Source: Thermoleophilia bacterium
Lineage (GTDB): Bacteria > Actinomycetota > Thermoleophilia > Solirubrobacterales > 70-9
Assembly (NCBI GenBank): GCA_016650125.1
Contig: JAENWT010000001.1
Location: forward strand, 181,511-245,510
Direction of reading: 5' to 3'
Length of the DNA stretch: 64,000 nt
Shown piece by piece: positions 1 to 7,721 of the stretch. A model generated the notes under the pieces. The model searched no databases and was not told where the DNA came from. It saw only the letters and a program-made list of their open reading frames with translations. Positions within the stretch are counted from its first letter, which is position 1; each line of letters starts with the position of its first letter. Both the position numbers and the translations under genes were made by a program.

Positions 1-1
1 T

Positions 2-400
2 GCCGTCGTGGCCGACCACCTCAAGATGCCCTCACTGACCCAGGTCGTGAAGATGGACGTCGAGGATGGCAAGCTGCGATGCGAGCGTCAGGCCGAGTAC
101 GGCTACGACACGGTCTCCCTCGCGCTGCCCGCGGTCATCTCCGTCGGCGACGCGATCAACGAGCCCCGCTACCCCAGCCTCAAGGCGATCATGGGTGCCA
201 AGAAGAAGCCGCTGGACACCAAGTCCGCCGGTGACGTCGGCATCGATCCCGGTCAGGTCGGCGAAGCCGGCTCCCAGACCACCGTCATCTCCCTGAACCC
301 GCCGCCCCCGAAGCAGGCCGGCGAGATCATAGAAGACGAAGACACCAACGAGACGGTCGAAAAGATCGTTGCCTGGCTCGACGAAAGGAAGCTGATCTGA
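2..400 (+). CDS. etfB: Electron transfer flavoprotein beta subunit, 3' part
   Basis: The last 132 residues of EtfB (FixA); the 5' part lies outside the window. EtfB pairs with EtfA to make a soluble FAD-containing electron carrier that collects electrons from acyl-CoA and related dehydrogenases. The segment has the family motif SLALPAVISVGD followed by NEPRYPSLKAIMGAKKKPLD, the conserved part that helps bind AMP and dock to the alpha subunit. The stop codon TGA overlaps the etfA ATG by one base, so the two subunits are translationally coupled. Identification is confident despite the truncation. Confidence 0.93.
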   Translation, partial: AVVADHLKMPSLTQVVKMDVEDGKLRCERQAEYGYDTVSLALPAVISVGDAINEPRYPSLKAIMGAKKKPLDTKSAGDVGIDPGQVGEAGSQTTVISLNPPPPKQAGEIIEDEDTNETVEKIVAWLDERKLI

Positions 401-1374
401 TGGCTGGCATCCTGGTTTACGCCCTGCATGATGACGAGGGCAACTTCAACAAGAACTCGCTCGGCGCCCTTTCCGAGGCCGCCAAGCTGGCTGGTGAGCT
501 CGGTACCGAGGCCGCAGCGGTCATCGTCGGGGACATTTCCGACGAAGGCGCGCAGGGACTCGGTAACTACGGAGTCACCAAGGTCTACCGCGCCAAGAAC
601 GTGACCGAGGGCCTCGCCCAGCCGATCGTCGACGTGATGGCCAAGGTCATCACCGAGAACGACATCAGCTACGCGCTGTTCGGCGGCGGTCTGCTCGGGT
701 TCGAGATCGGTGCCGGACTCACGGCCCGCCTGGGCGCCGGTGTGACCATGGAAGTCACCAAGGTCAAGGTCGACGGAGGCAAGCTGATTTCCGAGCGGCC
801 GATCCTGCAGGACTCGCAGATCGCCGACGTCGGTTACGTCAGCGAACCCGGCATCATCATCGGCCGCCTCAACGCGTTCGACATCAAGGAGACCGGTGGC
901 AGCGCCGAGATCGTTGACCTCGACGTCGAGCTGTCCGAATGGTCGACCAAGGCTCAGATGATCACCCGCGGCGAGCAGCGTGGCGCCGACATCGACATCG
1001 AAGCCGCTGACGTTCTGATCGGTGGCGGTCGTGGACTCGGCTCAGCCGAAGGCTTCGACGGTGCCGAGGCACTCGCCGGCGCATTCGACAACTCAGCCGT
1101 TGCCGCGACGCGTGCCGTCGTCGACGCCGGCTGGTGGCCCTATGCCGGACAGATCGGTCAGACCGGCAAGACGGTCGCGCCGAAGCTGTACCTGGCGGTC
1201 GGAGTTTCCGGCGCCATCCAGCACAAGGTCGGAATGCAGAACTCCGAGAACATCGTCGCGATCAACAAGGATCCGAACGCGCCGATCTTCGAGTTCTCCG
1301 ACCTCGGCATCGTTGGTGACTTAAACAAGATCATGCCCAAGCTCACCGAGGCTCTCAAGGCCAGGAAGGGCTGA
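400..1374 (+). CDS. etfA: Electron transfer flavoprotein alpha subunit
   Basis: EtfA (FixB), 324 residues, the usual size. With EtfB it forms the ETF heterodimer that passes electrons from flavin dehydrogenases to ETF-quinone oxidoreductase. The C-terminal half from about residue 203 is the FAD-binding domain, with the hallmark stretches IGGGRGLGS, WWPYAGQIGQTGKTVAPKLY and AVGVSGAIQHKVGM. The ATG overlaps the etfB stop. A strong hairpin and then the ETF-QO gene follow, so the whole electron route is encoded together. Confidence 0.96.
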   Translation: MAGILVYALHDDEGNFNKNSLGALSEAAKLAGELGTEAAAVIVGDISDEGAQGLGNYGVTKVYRAKNVTEGLAQPIVDVMAKVITENDISYALFGGGLLGFEIGAGLTARLGAGVTMEVTKVKVDGGKLISERPILQDSQIADVGYVSEPGIIIGRLNAFDIKETGGSAEIVDLDVELSEWSTKAQMITRGEQRGADIDIEAADVLIGGGRGLGSAEGFDGAEALAGAFDNSAVAATRAVVDAGWWPYAGQIGQTGKTVAPKLYLAVGVSGAIQHKVGMQNSENIVAINKDPNAPIFEFSDLGIVGDLNKIMPKLTEALKARKG

Positions 1375-1394
1375 GGCAGACACTGCTGGCGACC

Positions 1395-1427
1395 CGGAGG
1401 GCGGTGTGGATGCCACACCGCCTTCCG
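1395..1427 (+). terminator. Strong hairpin between etfA and ETF-QO
   Basis: Arms 1395-1409 and 1413-1427 pair over 15 bp with a single G-T wobble and a 3-base ATG loop. No long T-run follows, so it may be a partial terminator, attenuator or RNA-stability hairpin that lowers ETF-QO expression relative to etfBA. It is visible directly; the function is inferred. Confidence 0.55.
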
Positions 1428-1480
1428 AGGCCTCTGACTAAGCTTTTCCCACAGTTCGCCTTCCCGAAAGGATCGTTCCA

Positions 1481-3178
1481 ATGCCCCCCGTAGCGCCCTC
1501 CGAGTATCCGCCTCCCTTCAGCTCCGAAAGCGTAATCGCCCGGCCGACCGATCCGGAAGACGAGCGCATTGAAGTAGGCGCCGCAATCGTCGGTGCAGGT
1601 CCGGCCGGACTCGCCGCCGCGATCAAGATGCTGCAGCTGCTCGAGGATCGCCCCGAGCTGGCCGAGAAGCTGGGCGAGGTCCCGGTCGCCGTGGTCGAGA
1701 AGGGCAAGGTCGCCGGAGCCCACGCGATGTCCGGCGCCAACATGCGCCCGTCGGCGATGGAGGAGCTTTTCCCCGACATGCCGCGTTCCGAGTGGCCGGT
1801 CTACCGCGAGGTGACCAAGGACGCGGTTTACCTCCTCACCGAGAAGCAGGCATTGCCGCTCAAGCCGATGCCGCCGAACTTCAAGAACCACGGCAACTAC
1901 GTCACCTCAGTCGCCAAGCTCTCCCGTTTCCTCGCCGAGAAGGCCGAGGAGATGGGCGCATACATCCTCACCGAGACCGCGGCCGACAAGCTGCTGGTCG
2001 AGGACCAGATCGTCAAGGGCGTTCGCTCCGGCGATCGTGGCCGCGGTCGCGAGGGCCAGGAGCTCGGCAACTTCGAGCCCGGCTCGGACCTGATCGCCAA
2101 GGCGACCGTGCTGGCCGAAGGCGTGGTCGGCCACCTGACCTACGCCGCCCTCGACCACTTCGACATCAACGGCCTCGACCCGCAGCGGTTCGAGCTCGGC
2201 GTCAAAGAGGTCTGGGAGGTCGAAGAGCCGCTTGACCAGGTGATCCACACCATGGGCTGGCCACTGCGCAAGTCCGCCAAGTACAAGGAGTTCGGCGGAT
2301 CCTTCATCTACCCGATGGAGGACAACAAGGTTTCGATCGGCTTCGTGGCCGGTCTTGATTACACCGACGCCACCTTCTCGGTCCACGACGTGCTCCAGCA
2401 GTTCAAGCAGCATCCTTTCGTCAAGAAGATCCTCAAGGGCGGCAAGCGTGTCGGCTGGGGAGCCAAGACGATCCCGATGGGTGGTTACTGGTCGATGCCC
2501 AAGCGTCTCGCCGTGCCGGGCATGGTCATGGCCGGGGACAACGCCGGCATGGTCAACGTCGCCGAGCTCAAGGGTGTCCACTACGCGATGCACGCCGGCA
2601 TGTACGCCGCCGAAGCGATCATCGACGCGCTCGAGAAGGACTCGGTCGATTTCTCGGCCTACGACGAGAAGGTCCACAAGTCGATGATCGAAAAGGACCT
2701 CTACAAGTCGCGCAACGCCAGCCAGCCTTTCACCAGGGGCTTCTTCTTCGGTGGCGCCATGGCTTCGATGATGACCGCGACCCAGGGTCATTTCCCCGGT
2801 GGTCACTGGAAGAACCACGACGACGCGACCTACAAGATGGAGATCGGCAAGGCCGCCGACGACTATCCGAAGCCGGACGGCACCTACACCTTCGACAAGC
2901 TGTCGTCGGTCTTCCTCTCGGGCAATTCGACCCGCGACGACGCGCCGAACCACGTGCGCATTCAGACCGAAGTCCCGCGGGAGATCGCGCAGACCTGGGT
3001 TTCGATGTGCCCGGCCCAGGTCTACGAGATCCCGGAGGACCAGCTCGAAGCCGGAGCCGAGATCGTCGACGTCAACGTCACCGCCTCGAACTGCGTCCAG
3101 TGTGGTGCGATCACGGCCAAGGGCGGCCGCCTGACCCTCCCCGAGGGTGGCGACGGACCGCTTTACACCGAGACCTGA
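1481..3178 (+). CDS. Electron transfer flavoprotein-quinone oxidoreductase (FixC/ETF-QO family)
   Basis: A 565-residue flavoprotein that should oxidise reduced ETF and pass electrons to the membrane quinone pool. The N-terminus has a dinucleotide-binding motif (VGAGPAGLAAAIKM) preceded by a roughly 30-residue Pro-rich extension. The C-terminus is the ferredoxin-like domain with CPAQVYEIPE (Cys510) and NCVQCGAI (Cys538, Cys541). Family members normally carry four cluster cysteines, the last three as CxxCxxC; here the fourth position is Ile544. It lies downstream of etfBA on the same strand, as expected for its partner enzyme. Naming is confident; cluster content is uncertain. Confidence 0.9.
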   Translation: MPPVAPSEYPPPFSSESVIARPTDPEDERIEVGAAIVGAGPAGLAAAIKMLQLLEDRPELAEKLGEVPVAVVEKGKVAGAHAMSGANMRPSAMEELFPDMPRSEWPVYREVTKDAVYLLTEKQALPLKPMPPNFKNHGNYVTSVAKLSRFLAEKAEEMGAYILTETAADKLLVEDQIVKGVRSGDRGRGREGQELGNFEPGSDLIAKATVLAEGVVGHLTYAALDHFDINGLDPQRFELGVKEVWEVEEPLDQVIHTMGWPLRKSAKYKEFGGSFIYPMEDNKVSIGFVAGLDYTDATFSVHDVLQQFKQHPFVKKILKGGKRVGWGAKTIPMGGYWSMPKRLAVPGMVMAGDNAGMVNVAELKGVHYAMHAGMYAAEAIIDALEKDSVDFSAYDEKVHKSMIEKDLYKSRNASQPFTRGFFFGGAMASMMTATQGHFPGGHWKNHDDATYKMEIGKAADDYPKPDGTYTFDKLSSVFLSGNSTRDDAPNHVRIQTEVPREIAQTWVSMCPAQVYEIPEDQLEAGAEIVDVNVTASNCVQCGAITAKGGRLTLPEGGDGPLYTET

Positions 3179-3203
3179 GTCTCAGCGACAACTGAATTCG
3201 AAC

Positions 3204-3226
3204 AAGGGCGCCGATCGGGCGCCCTT
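3204..3226 (+). terminator. Rho-independent terminator after ETF-QO
   Basis: Arms 3204-3212 and 3218-3226 pair perfectly over 9 bp around a 5-base loop and run straight into a tract of T residues (3225-3229). It is a textbook intrinsic terminator and closes the etf unit. Confidence 0.9.
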
Positions 3227-3338
3227 TTTCTTTGCGGAAATACGGGTAGGTAAGTAGCAGGCGACGAAAGCGATCTTTTCGTTTCGTTAGCGGGTTATTA
3301 ATAGGCACATACGTGTTTACGAAACAGGAGGAGCAAAG

Positions 3339-4010
3339 ATGAGTTCAGGAAAGAAGCCATGGTGGAGACCTTCTCCGTCGATGGTCGTCGCTGTGTTCGC
3401 CGTATTCCTCGCCCTGGGTGGCACCGCCACCGCGCTCTCGGGCAAGTTCTCGGTCAAGCGCGATGACATCGCTCCGAAGGCAGTTTCGACCGACAAGCTC
3501 GCCGACAAGTCGGTGGCGACCCACAAGATCAAGCCGGCCGCGATCTACAGCAAGCAGATCAAGGACGGCAACGTCGGGTCTTACAAGCTGCGGCTCAACG
3601 GTGTCTCGAGCGTCGCCGCTGAAGGCACGACCACGTCGAAAGTCCCGGTCGACCTCGGTGGACCCAACACCACGGTCAAGGTTCCCGAAGGGGCGATGGT
3701 CGCGATCCAGGCCGAGGCCTCGATGCGGGCCACCGGCAACAACACGGCCAAGATCGACCTCTACGAGCCGACCCTGGTGCCGAACCCCTCACTGATCATG
3801 TCCAGCGGCTCAGCCGCATTCCAGTCGAAGTTCTCTACTCCCGGCACGGCCGCGAGCGGGGCCGACGCAGGCGTGGGCAGCAGGGTGCGCGCGGGATGGA
3901 TAGTCATGCCGTCGTCCGCCGGCACGAGGCTGTTCTCGATGCGTTACAGCACTACCGGAGGCACCGCGATCTTCAAGGATCGCAAGCTGACGGTGACTGT
4001 CATCCGTTAG
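3339..4010 (+). CDS. Secreted or membrane-anchored protein of unknown function
   Basis: A 223-residue protein with no function I recognise. The start ATG has a good upstream GGAGGAG. Residues about 12-33 form a hydrophobic leader (PSPSMVVAVFAVFLALGGTA), a type I have seen in many Thermoleophilia exported proteins. A region of short repeats follows (IAPKAV, KLADKSV, KIKPAAI, KQIKDGNVG), resembling pentapeptide or beta-helix linkers, and then a Thr/Ser/Gly-rich beta-type C-terminal domain. It probably sits outside the cytoplasmic membrane. It lies alone between two terminator-like structures. Confidence 0.75.
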   Translation: MSSGKKPWWRPSPSMVVAVFAVFLALGGTATALSGKFSVKRDDIAPKAVSTDKLADKSVATHKIKPAAIYSKQIKDGNVGSYKLRLNGVSSVAAEGTTTSKVPVDLGGPNTTVKVPEGAMVAIQAEASMRATGNNTAKIDLYEPTLVPNPSLIMSSGSAAFQSKFSTPGTAASGADAGVGSRVRAGWIVMPSSAGTRLFSMRYSTTGGTAIFKDRKLTVTVIR

Positions 4011-4013
4011 GGA

Positions 4014-4202
4014 TCAGGCAGCTTCGCGGAAGTCAAGCTCGACATCCTGGAACCTGGGCGCGTGAGCGTCAAACAGGGACTCAGGGGTCGGGCGAGGCTT
4101 CCGGGGCGGCACTACCCACTCGTCACAGCCACTGAAAGCTTCAGCAAAAAGCTGGGCCTTCACACTCTTGGGACGAGCTTGATCGAATACCTCTTTAGCC
4201 AT
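4014..4202 (-). CDS. Small protein of unknown function
   Basis: A 62-residue minus-strand ORF. It is supported by an excellent ribosome binding site, AGGAGAGG at 4219-4212, nine bases before the ATG. The composition is protein-like: an alpha-helical N-terminus (AKEVFDQARPKSVKAQLFAE), a PPRKPRPTPES hinge and an acidic end. The layout resembles small antitoxin-type proteins, but no toxin partner is adjacent and I cannot name a family. Its codon choice is slightly less GC-biased than that of its neighbours. It converges with the secreted-protein gene, three bases from that gene's stop. Confidence 0.5.
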   Translation of the reverse strand: MAKEVFDQARPKSVKAQLFAEAFSGCDEWVVPPRKPRPTPESLFDAHAPRFQDVELDFREAA

Positions 4203-4273
4203 TGGGGCAATCCTCTCCTACCACAGGGGTTATGGAAAGTCTCTTCTTCACATCGGACGGAAAACCTGCCGCA

Positions 4274-4404
4274 AATTACGGGTTTCTCCGGGCGACTGGC
4301 TTCGTCAGTACCGCCGGAATCCCCGGCGATAGTGCCGTGCCGGCACGTGAGCCGGGGATTCCGGCGGAAATCCTTGCCGGATCATCCCGGAGAAACCCGT
4401 AATT
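4274..4404. repeat. Nested inverted repeat upstream of rpmE
   Basis: Three concentric palindromes. The outer arms 4274-4292 and 4386-4404 pair perfectly over 19 bp. The inner arms 4311-4327 and 4351-4367 pair perfectly over 17 bp. The centre 4336-4347 is a 12-base self-complementary sequence, CGTGCCGGCACG. The whole could extrude as a cruciform or fold as a long RNA hairpin. It has no T-run and no coding capacity. It could be a MITE-like or REP-like element. I see no second copy in this window. The rest of 4203-4484 shows nothing clear. Confidence 0.8.
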
Positions 4405-4484
4405 ACCACCTTGGATCGCTGTTTCTCGGCCAATTCTTCTAACCGCAAGGGTGTCGGCTTGACGTCTTCTCTAGAATTGTGTCT

Positions 4485-4709
4485 ATGAAGGCAGACATCC
4501 ATCCCGAATACACCTTGGCCAACGTTCACTGTTCGTGTGGCAACCAGTTCTACACGCGGTCGACCAAGTCCGATCTTCACGTGGAACTCTGCTCCGCCTG
4601 CCATCCGTTCTACACCGGCAAGCAGAAGCTCGTTGACACCGGTGGACGCGTCGAACGCTTCCAGCGCCGTGCCGCCAAGCGGGCCAAGGCTGCCGCCGGT
4701 CAGGAGTAA
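4485..4709 (+). CDS. rpmE: 50S ribosomal protein L31, zinc-binding type
   Basis: A 74-residue L31. The family start MKADIHPEY matches ATG 4485; a GTG two codons upstream is less likely. It carries the zinc-ligand pattern CxC (HCSCGNQ) and CxxC ([12 protein letters not shown]), so it is the C+ (zinc) form rather than the zinc-independent paralogue. The Lys/Arg-rich tail contacts rRNA. No clear Shine-Dalgarno is visible, so translation may be leaderless. It is followed at 64 bp by a YqhQ-like gene and then release factor 1. Confidence 0.95.
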   Translation: MKADIHPEYTLANVHCSCGNQFYTRSTKSDLHVELCSACHPFYTGKQKLVDTGGRVERFQRRAAKRAKAAAGQE

Positions 4710-4773
4710 TCCTCCGGCCGGGGAAGTCACTGGCCGGAACGGTTCCCTTGAGACCTTCGTTGACGCGAGGGTG

Positions 4774-5718
4774 ATGCCCGACGGAGCACTGGTCGCGAAG
4801 CGTGACGCCCCCGTGGGCGGTCAGGCCGTGCTCGAAGGCGTGATGATGCGCGGCGTAACCACCTGGGCCGTCGCTGTGCGGAAGCCAGGTGGCAAGATCG
4901 ACGTCACCTCCGAGACCATCGTCTCCTGGGCCCGGCGCCACCGCGTGCTGCGCTGGCCGGTGGTGCGCGGCGTCGTCGCCCTGGCCGAGTCGATGAAGAT
5001 CGGTTTCGAAGCGCTTGGCATCTCGGCCAACGCCCAGCTGTCCGAGGAGGAAGCGGAAGAACAGGTAGAGATCGGCGGGTTCGCCTGGGCGATGACGATC
5101 GTGGTCTCGCTCGCCCTGGCGATCGGGCTCTTCTTCGTGATCCCGGTCGGGTTGACCAGCCTCTTCCGCGACCAGCTTGATTCCGCGGTGCTCTTCTGGC
5201 TGGTCGAAGGAGTGCTGCGCACCGCGATCTTCATCGGATACATCGTCCTGATCAGCCGCCTCAAGGATCTGCGGCGGGTCTTCGAGTACCACGGCGCCGA
5301 GCACAAGACGATCTCCTGTTACGAGGCCGAGGACGAACTGGTCCCGGCCCGGGCCAAGCTCTACTCGCGACTTCATCCGCGTTGCGGAACCAGCTTCCTG
5401 CTGATCGTCATGGTTCTGGCGATCTTCGTGTTCGCCCCGCTCGGCCTGCCCGCCTGGTACTGGCTGCTGCTCTCCCGGATCCTCGGCGTGCCGCTGATCG
5501 CCGGCCTGTCTTACGAAGTGATCCGGTGGGCCGGCCGCAACCGCGACAAGCGGTGGGTGCGCGGCGTGATGTGGCCCGGGCTGATGCTCCAGAACCTGAC
5601 CACCCGCGAACCCGACGAGAGCCAGCTCGAAGTCGCGATCGCCTCGCTGAACGCGGTGCTCGAGCAGGAGAAGCCCGAAGAAGACGCCTGGCTCGAACCG
5701 ATCGAGATAGTTGCCTGA
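4774..5718 (+). CDS. DUF1385 (YqhQ-like) multi-pass membrane protein
   Basis: About 314 residues. It has the hallmark VGGQAVLEGVMMRG near the N-terminus, a central YHGAEHKTISCYEA motif, then LHPRCGTSFLLIVMVLAI and several membrane segments (around 5080-5160, 5185-5250 and 5395-5510). Members of this family are near-universal in some Gram-positive groups; the function is poorly defined. The frame is open back into rpmE, but homology begins just after ATG 4774, which I prefer (GTG 4771 is the alternative). The rpmE-yqhQ-prfA-prmC order is a common Gram-positive arrangement. Confidence 0.85.
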   Translation: MPDGALVAKRDAPVGGQAVLEGVMMRGVTTWAVAVRKPGGKIDVTSETIVSWARRHRVLRWPVVRGVVALAESMKIGFEALGISANAQLSEEEAEEQVEIGGFAWAMTIVVSLALAIGLFFVIPVGLTSLFRDQLDSAVLFWLVEGVLRTAIFIGYIVLISRLKDLRRVFEYHGAEHKTISCYEAEDELVPARAKLYSRLHPRCGTSFLLIVMVLAIFVFAPLGLPAWYWLLLSRILGVPLIAGLSYEVIRWAGRNRDKRWVRGVMWPGLMLQNLTTREPDESQLEVAIASLNAVLEQEKPEEDAWLEPIEIVA

Positions 5719-5735
5719 ATCCCCGGTGCCGTCGC

Positions 5736-5759
5736 GGCCGCACCGAAAGGTGCCCGGCC
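5736..5759 (+). other. GNRA-loop hairpin before prfA
   Basis: Five base pairs (5740-5744 with 5749-5753) close a GAAA tetraloop. After a 2-base bulge, GGCC 5736-5739 pairs with 5756-5759. It lies 16 bases upstream of the prfA start, in the expected 5' leader, so it may be an attenuator or a translational control hairpin. The structure is seen; the role is inferred. Confidence 0.4.
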
Positions 5760-5775
5760 CGTCACACTGTTTTCT

Positions 5776-6840
5776 GTGATTCGGAAACTGGCTGAACAGA
5801 TCGAGCAACGCTTCGCCGAGCTCGAGCGGGACATGAGTGATCCGGAAGTGATCAACGACCGCGAGCGGTATGCGGAAGTCGGTCGTGAATACCGGCAGAT
5901 CGCCCCTGCCTTCAAGCTGGTCACCGAGTACAACACGCTCGCCGACGACCTTGAGGGCGCGCGCGAGCTGCTCGAAGAGACCGGCGACGACGAAGAGCTC
6001 CAGAAGGTCGTGAACGAAGCTCCGGCCCGGATGGCCGAACTTGATGAAGCGATCCGGCTGGCGATGGTCGACAGCGACCCGAACGACGACAAGAACGTGA
6101 TCGTCGAGATCCGGGCCGGCACCGGCGGGGACGAGGCCGCGCTGTTCGCGGGAGACCTCTTCAAGATGCTCACCCGGTACGCCAATGAGCGCGGCTACTC
6201 GTACGAGGTGCTTTCTCAATCCGCGGCCGAACACGGCGGCTTCAAGGACGTCACGATCGCGGTCAAGGGCGAACGGGCCTACTCGGTATTCAAGTACGAG
6301 GGCGGGACCCACCGGGTCCAGCGGGTGCCGGAGACCGAGTCCCAGGGACGCATCCATACCTCGACGGCGACCGTCGCCGTGCTGCCGGAAGCCGAAGAGG
6401 TCGAAGTCCGGATCGACCAGAACGATCTTCAGATCGATGTCTACCGCTCGTCCGGGCCGGGTGGTCAGTCGGTCAACACCACTGATTCCGCTGTGCGGAT
6501 CACTCACAAGCCGACGGGAGTCGTGGTGTCAATGCAGGACGAAAAATCCCAGCTTCAGAATCGAGAGAAGGCGATGCGGGTCCTGCGCGCCCGGATTTAC
6601 GAGCGCCAGCTGGCCGAGCAGCACGCCGAGATCGCGTCCGAGCGCAAGGCCCAGGTCGGCACCGGCCAGCGGTCGGAGAAGATCCGCACTTACAACTACC
6701 CCCAGGGGCGGGTGACCGACCACCGCATCAAGTTCACCTCGCATGACCTGGACGGGGTTCTGAACGGATCCCTGAACGAGTTCACCGACGCGCTCGCCGG
6801 TGAAGAGAAGCGCCAATTGCTGGAAGCGCAGGCGGTCTGA
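5776..6840 (+). CDS. prfA: Peptide chain release factor 1
   Basis: RF1, 354 residues, GTG start. It recognises UAA and UAG in the ribosomal A site and triggers peptide release. The catalytic GGQ lies at residues 229-231 within SSGPGGQSVNTTDSAVR. The anticodon-like PxT tripeptide is PET in RVPETESQGRIHTS. These features distinguish it from RF2, which is encoded separately at 36.7 kb. The stop codon overlaps the ATG of prmC, the enzyme that methylates the GGQ glutamine, so substrate and modifier are translationally coupled. Confidence 0.97.
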   Translation: MIRKLAEQIEQRFAELERDMSDPEVINDRERYAEVGREYRQIAPAFKLVTEYNTLADDLEGARELLEETGDDEELQKVVNEAPARMAELDEAIRLAMVDSDPNDDKNVIVEIRAGTGGDEAALFAGDLFKMLTRYANERGYSYEVLSQSAAEHGGFKDVTIAVKGERAYSVFKYEGGTHRVQRVPETESQGRIHTSTATVAVLPEAEEVEVRIDQNDLQIDVYRSSGPGGQSVNTTDSAVRITHKPTGVVVSMQDEKSQLQNREKAMRVLRARIYERQLAEQHAEIASERKAQVGTGQRSEKIRTYNYPQGRVTDHRIKFTSHDLDGVLNGSLNEFTDALAGEEKRQLLEAQAV

Positions 6841-7709
6841 TGGCCGAATCACCCATCGCCGAAGGTTCACCGCAGGGCGACGCGCTGAGCTCCGCGGTCG
6901 AATCGTTCCGCGCGGCGGGCATCCAGATGCCCCGGCTCGACGCCGAAGTCCTGCTTTCCGGAGTCACCGGGCGCGACCGGTCCAACTTGATCAGCGAGCC
7001 GGACACGGCGCTCACCCCGGCGCAGTCGAGGTCGTTCGCGACCGCGGTCCGTCGCCGTCTGCGCCGTGAGCCCGTCGCCTACATCCTCGGCAGCAAGGGA
7101 TTCCGCTACATCGACCTGATCGTCGACCCCCGGGTCCTGGTCCCGCGGCCCGAGTCCGAGATGCTGGTCGAGCTGGCCCTCGAGCTGAAGCCGAAGACCC
7201 TGCTCGAGATCGGCACGGGCTCGGGCGCGATCGGCCTCGCCGTCGCCAACGAGATCCCCGAATGCGAAGTCGTCGCCACCGACGTCTCAGTGGAAGCGAT
7301 CGCTGTGGCCCGGGCCAACGCGGTCAACCTCGGCCTCGACGACCGGGTCGAGTTCGAGGTCGGCTCACTGCCCGACGGCGGCAGCTTCGACCTGATCCTG
7401 GCCAACCTGCCGTATGTGGCCGACGGGGCAGGGCTGCCGCCGGAGATCAGGAGCTGGGAGCCCGAAGTCGCCGTGTTCGGCGGCAAGACCGGGTACGAGA
7501 CCTTCGAAGAAGTGCTGGGCGAGCTGCCCGGCAGCGGGATCGTCTGCGGGGCGATCGGCCTCGAGATCGGACACGGCATGGGCGAGGTTGTCAGTGAGCT
7601 GGTCGAGAAGGCCGGTTTCCCGGACGTGACCCTCTGGCCGGACCTGGCCGGCATCGGCAGGGTCGTGTTCGGTAAGGGCCGAAGCGTTTCGCCGGAGTCC
7701 GCGGATTGA
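6840..7709 (+). CDS. prmC: Release factor glutamine N5-methyltransferase
   Basis: PrmC (HemK), 289 residues, uses SAM to methylate the GGQ glutamine of RF1 and RF2. The N-terminal helical domain recognises the release factor. The Rossmann domain has LLEIGTGSGAIGLAVA (SAM site) and an acidic D-V motif. The catalytic tetrapeptide is NLPY at residues 189-192 instead of the usual NPPY; Asn, Pro and Tyr are kept, so activity is plausible. RPESEMLVE just before the SAM motif is typical. It is translationally coupled to prfA. Confidence 0.93.
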   Translation: MAESPIAEGSPQGDALSSAVESFRAAGIQMPRLDAEVLLSGVTGRDRSNLISEPDTALTPAQSRSFATAVRRRLRREPVAYILGSKGFRYIDLIVDPRVLVPRPESEMLVELALELKPKTLLEIGTGSGAIGLAVANEIPECEVVATDVSVEAIAVARANAVNLGLDDRVEFEVGSLPDGGSFDLILANLPYVADGAGLPPEIRSWEPEVAVFGGKTGYETFEEVLGELPGSGIVCGAIGLEIGHGMGEVVSELVEKAGFPDVTLWPDLAGIGRVVFGKGRSVSPESAD

Positions 7710-7721
7710 GATGATCTGGTC

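Noticed and set aside
4459..4477. TTGACG and TAGAAT upstream of rpmE as a promoter
   Set aside because: The two hexamers are only seven bases apart, far from the 16-18 needed.
4483..6507. A 674-codon open frame on the minus strand across rpmE, the YqhQ-like gene and prfA
   Set aside because: Antisense to three well-conserved genes; composition is the mirror of their codon bias, as usual in very GC-rich DNA. The same holds for long minus-strand frames at 26431-28266 and 60750-62423.
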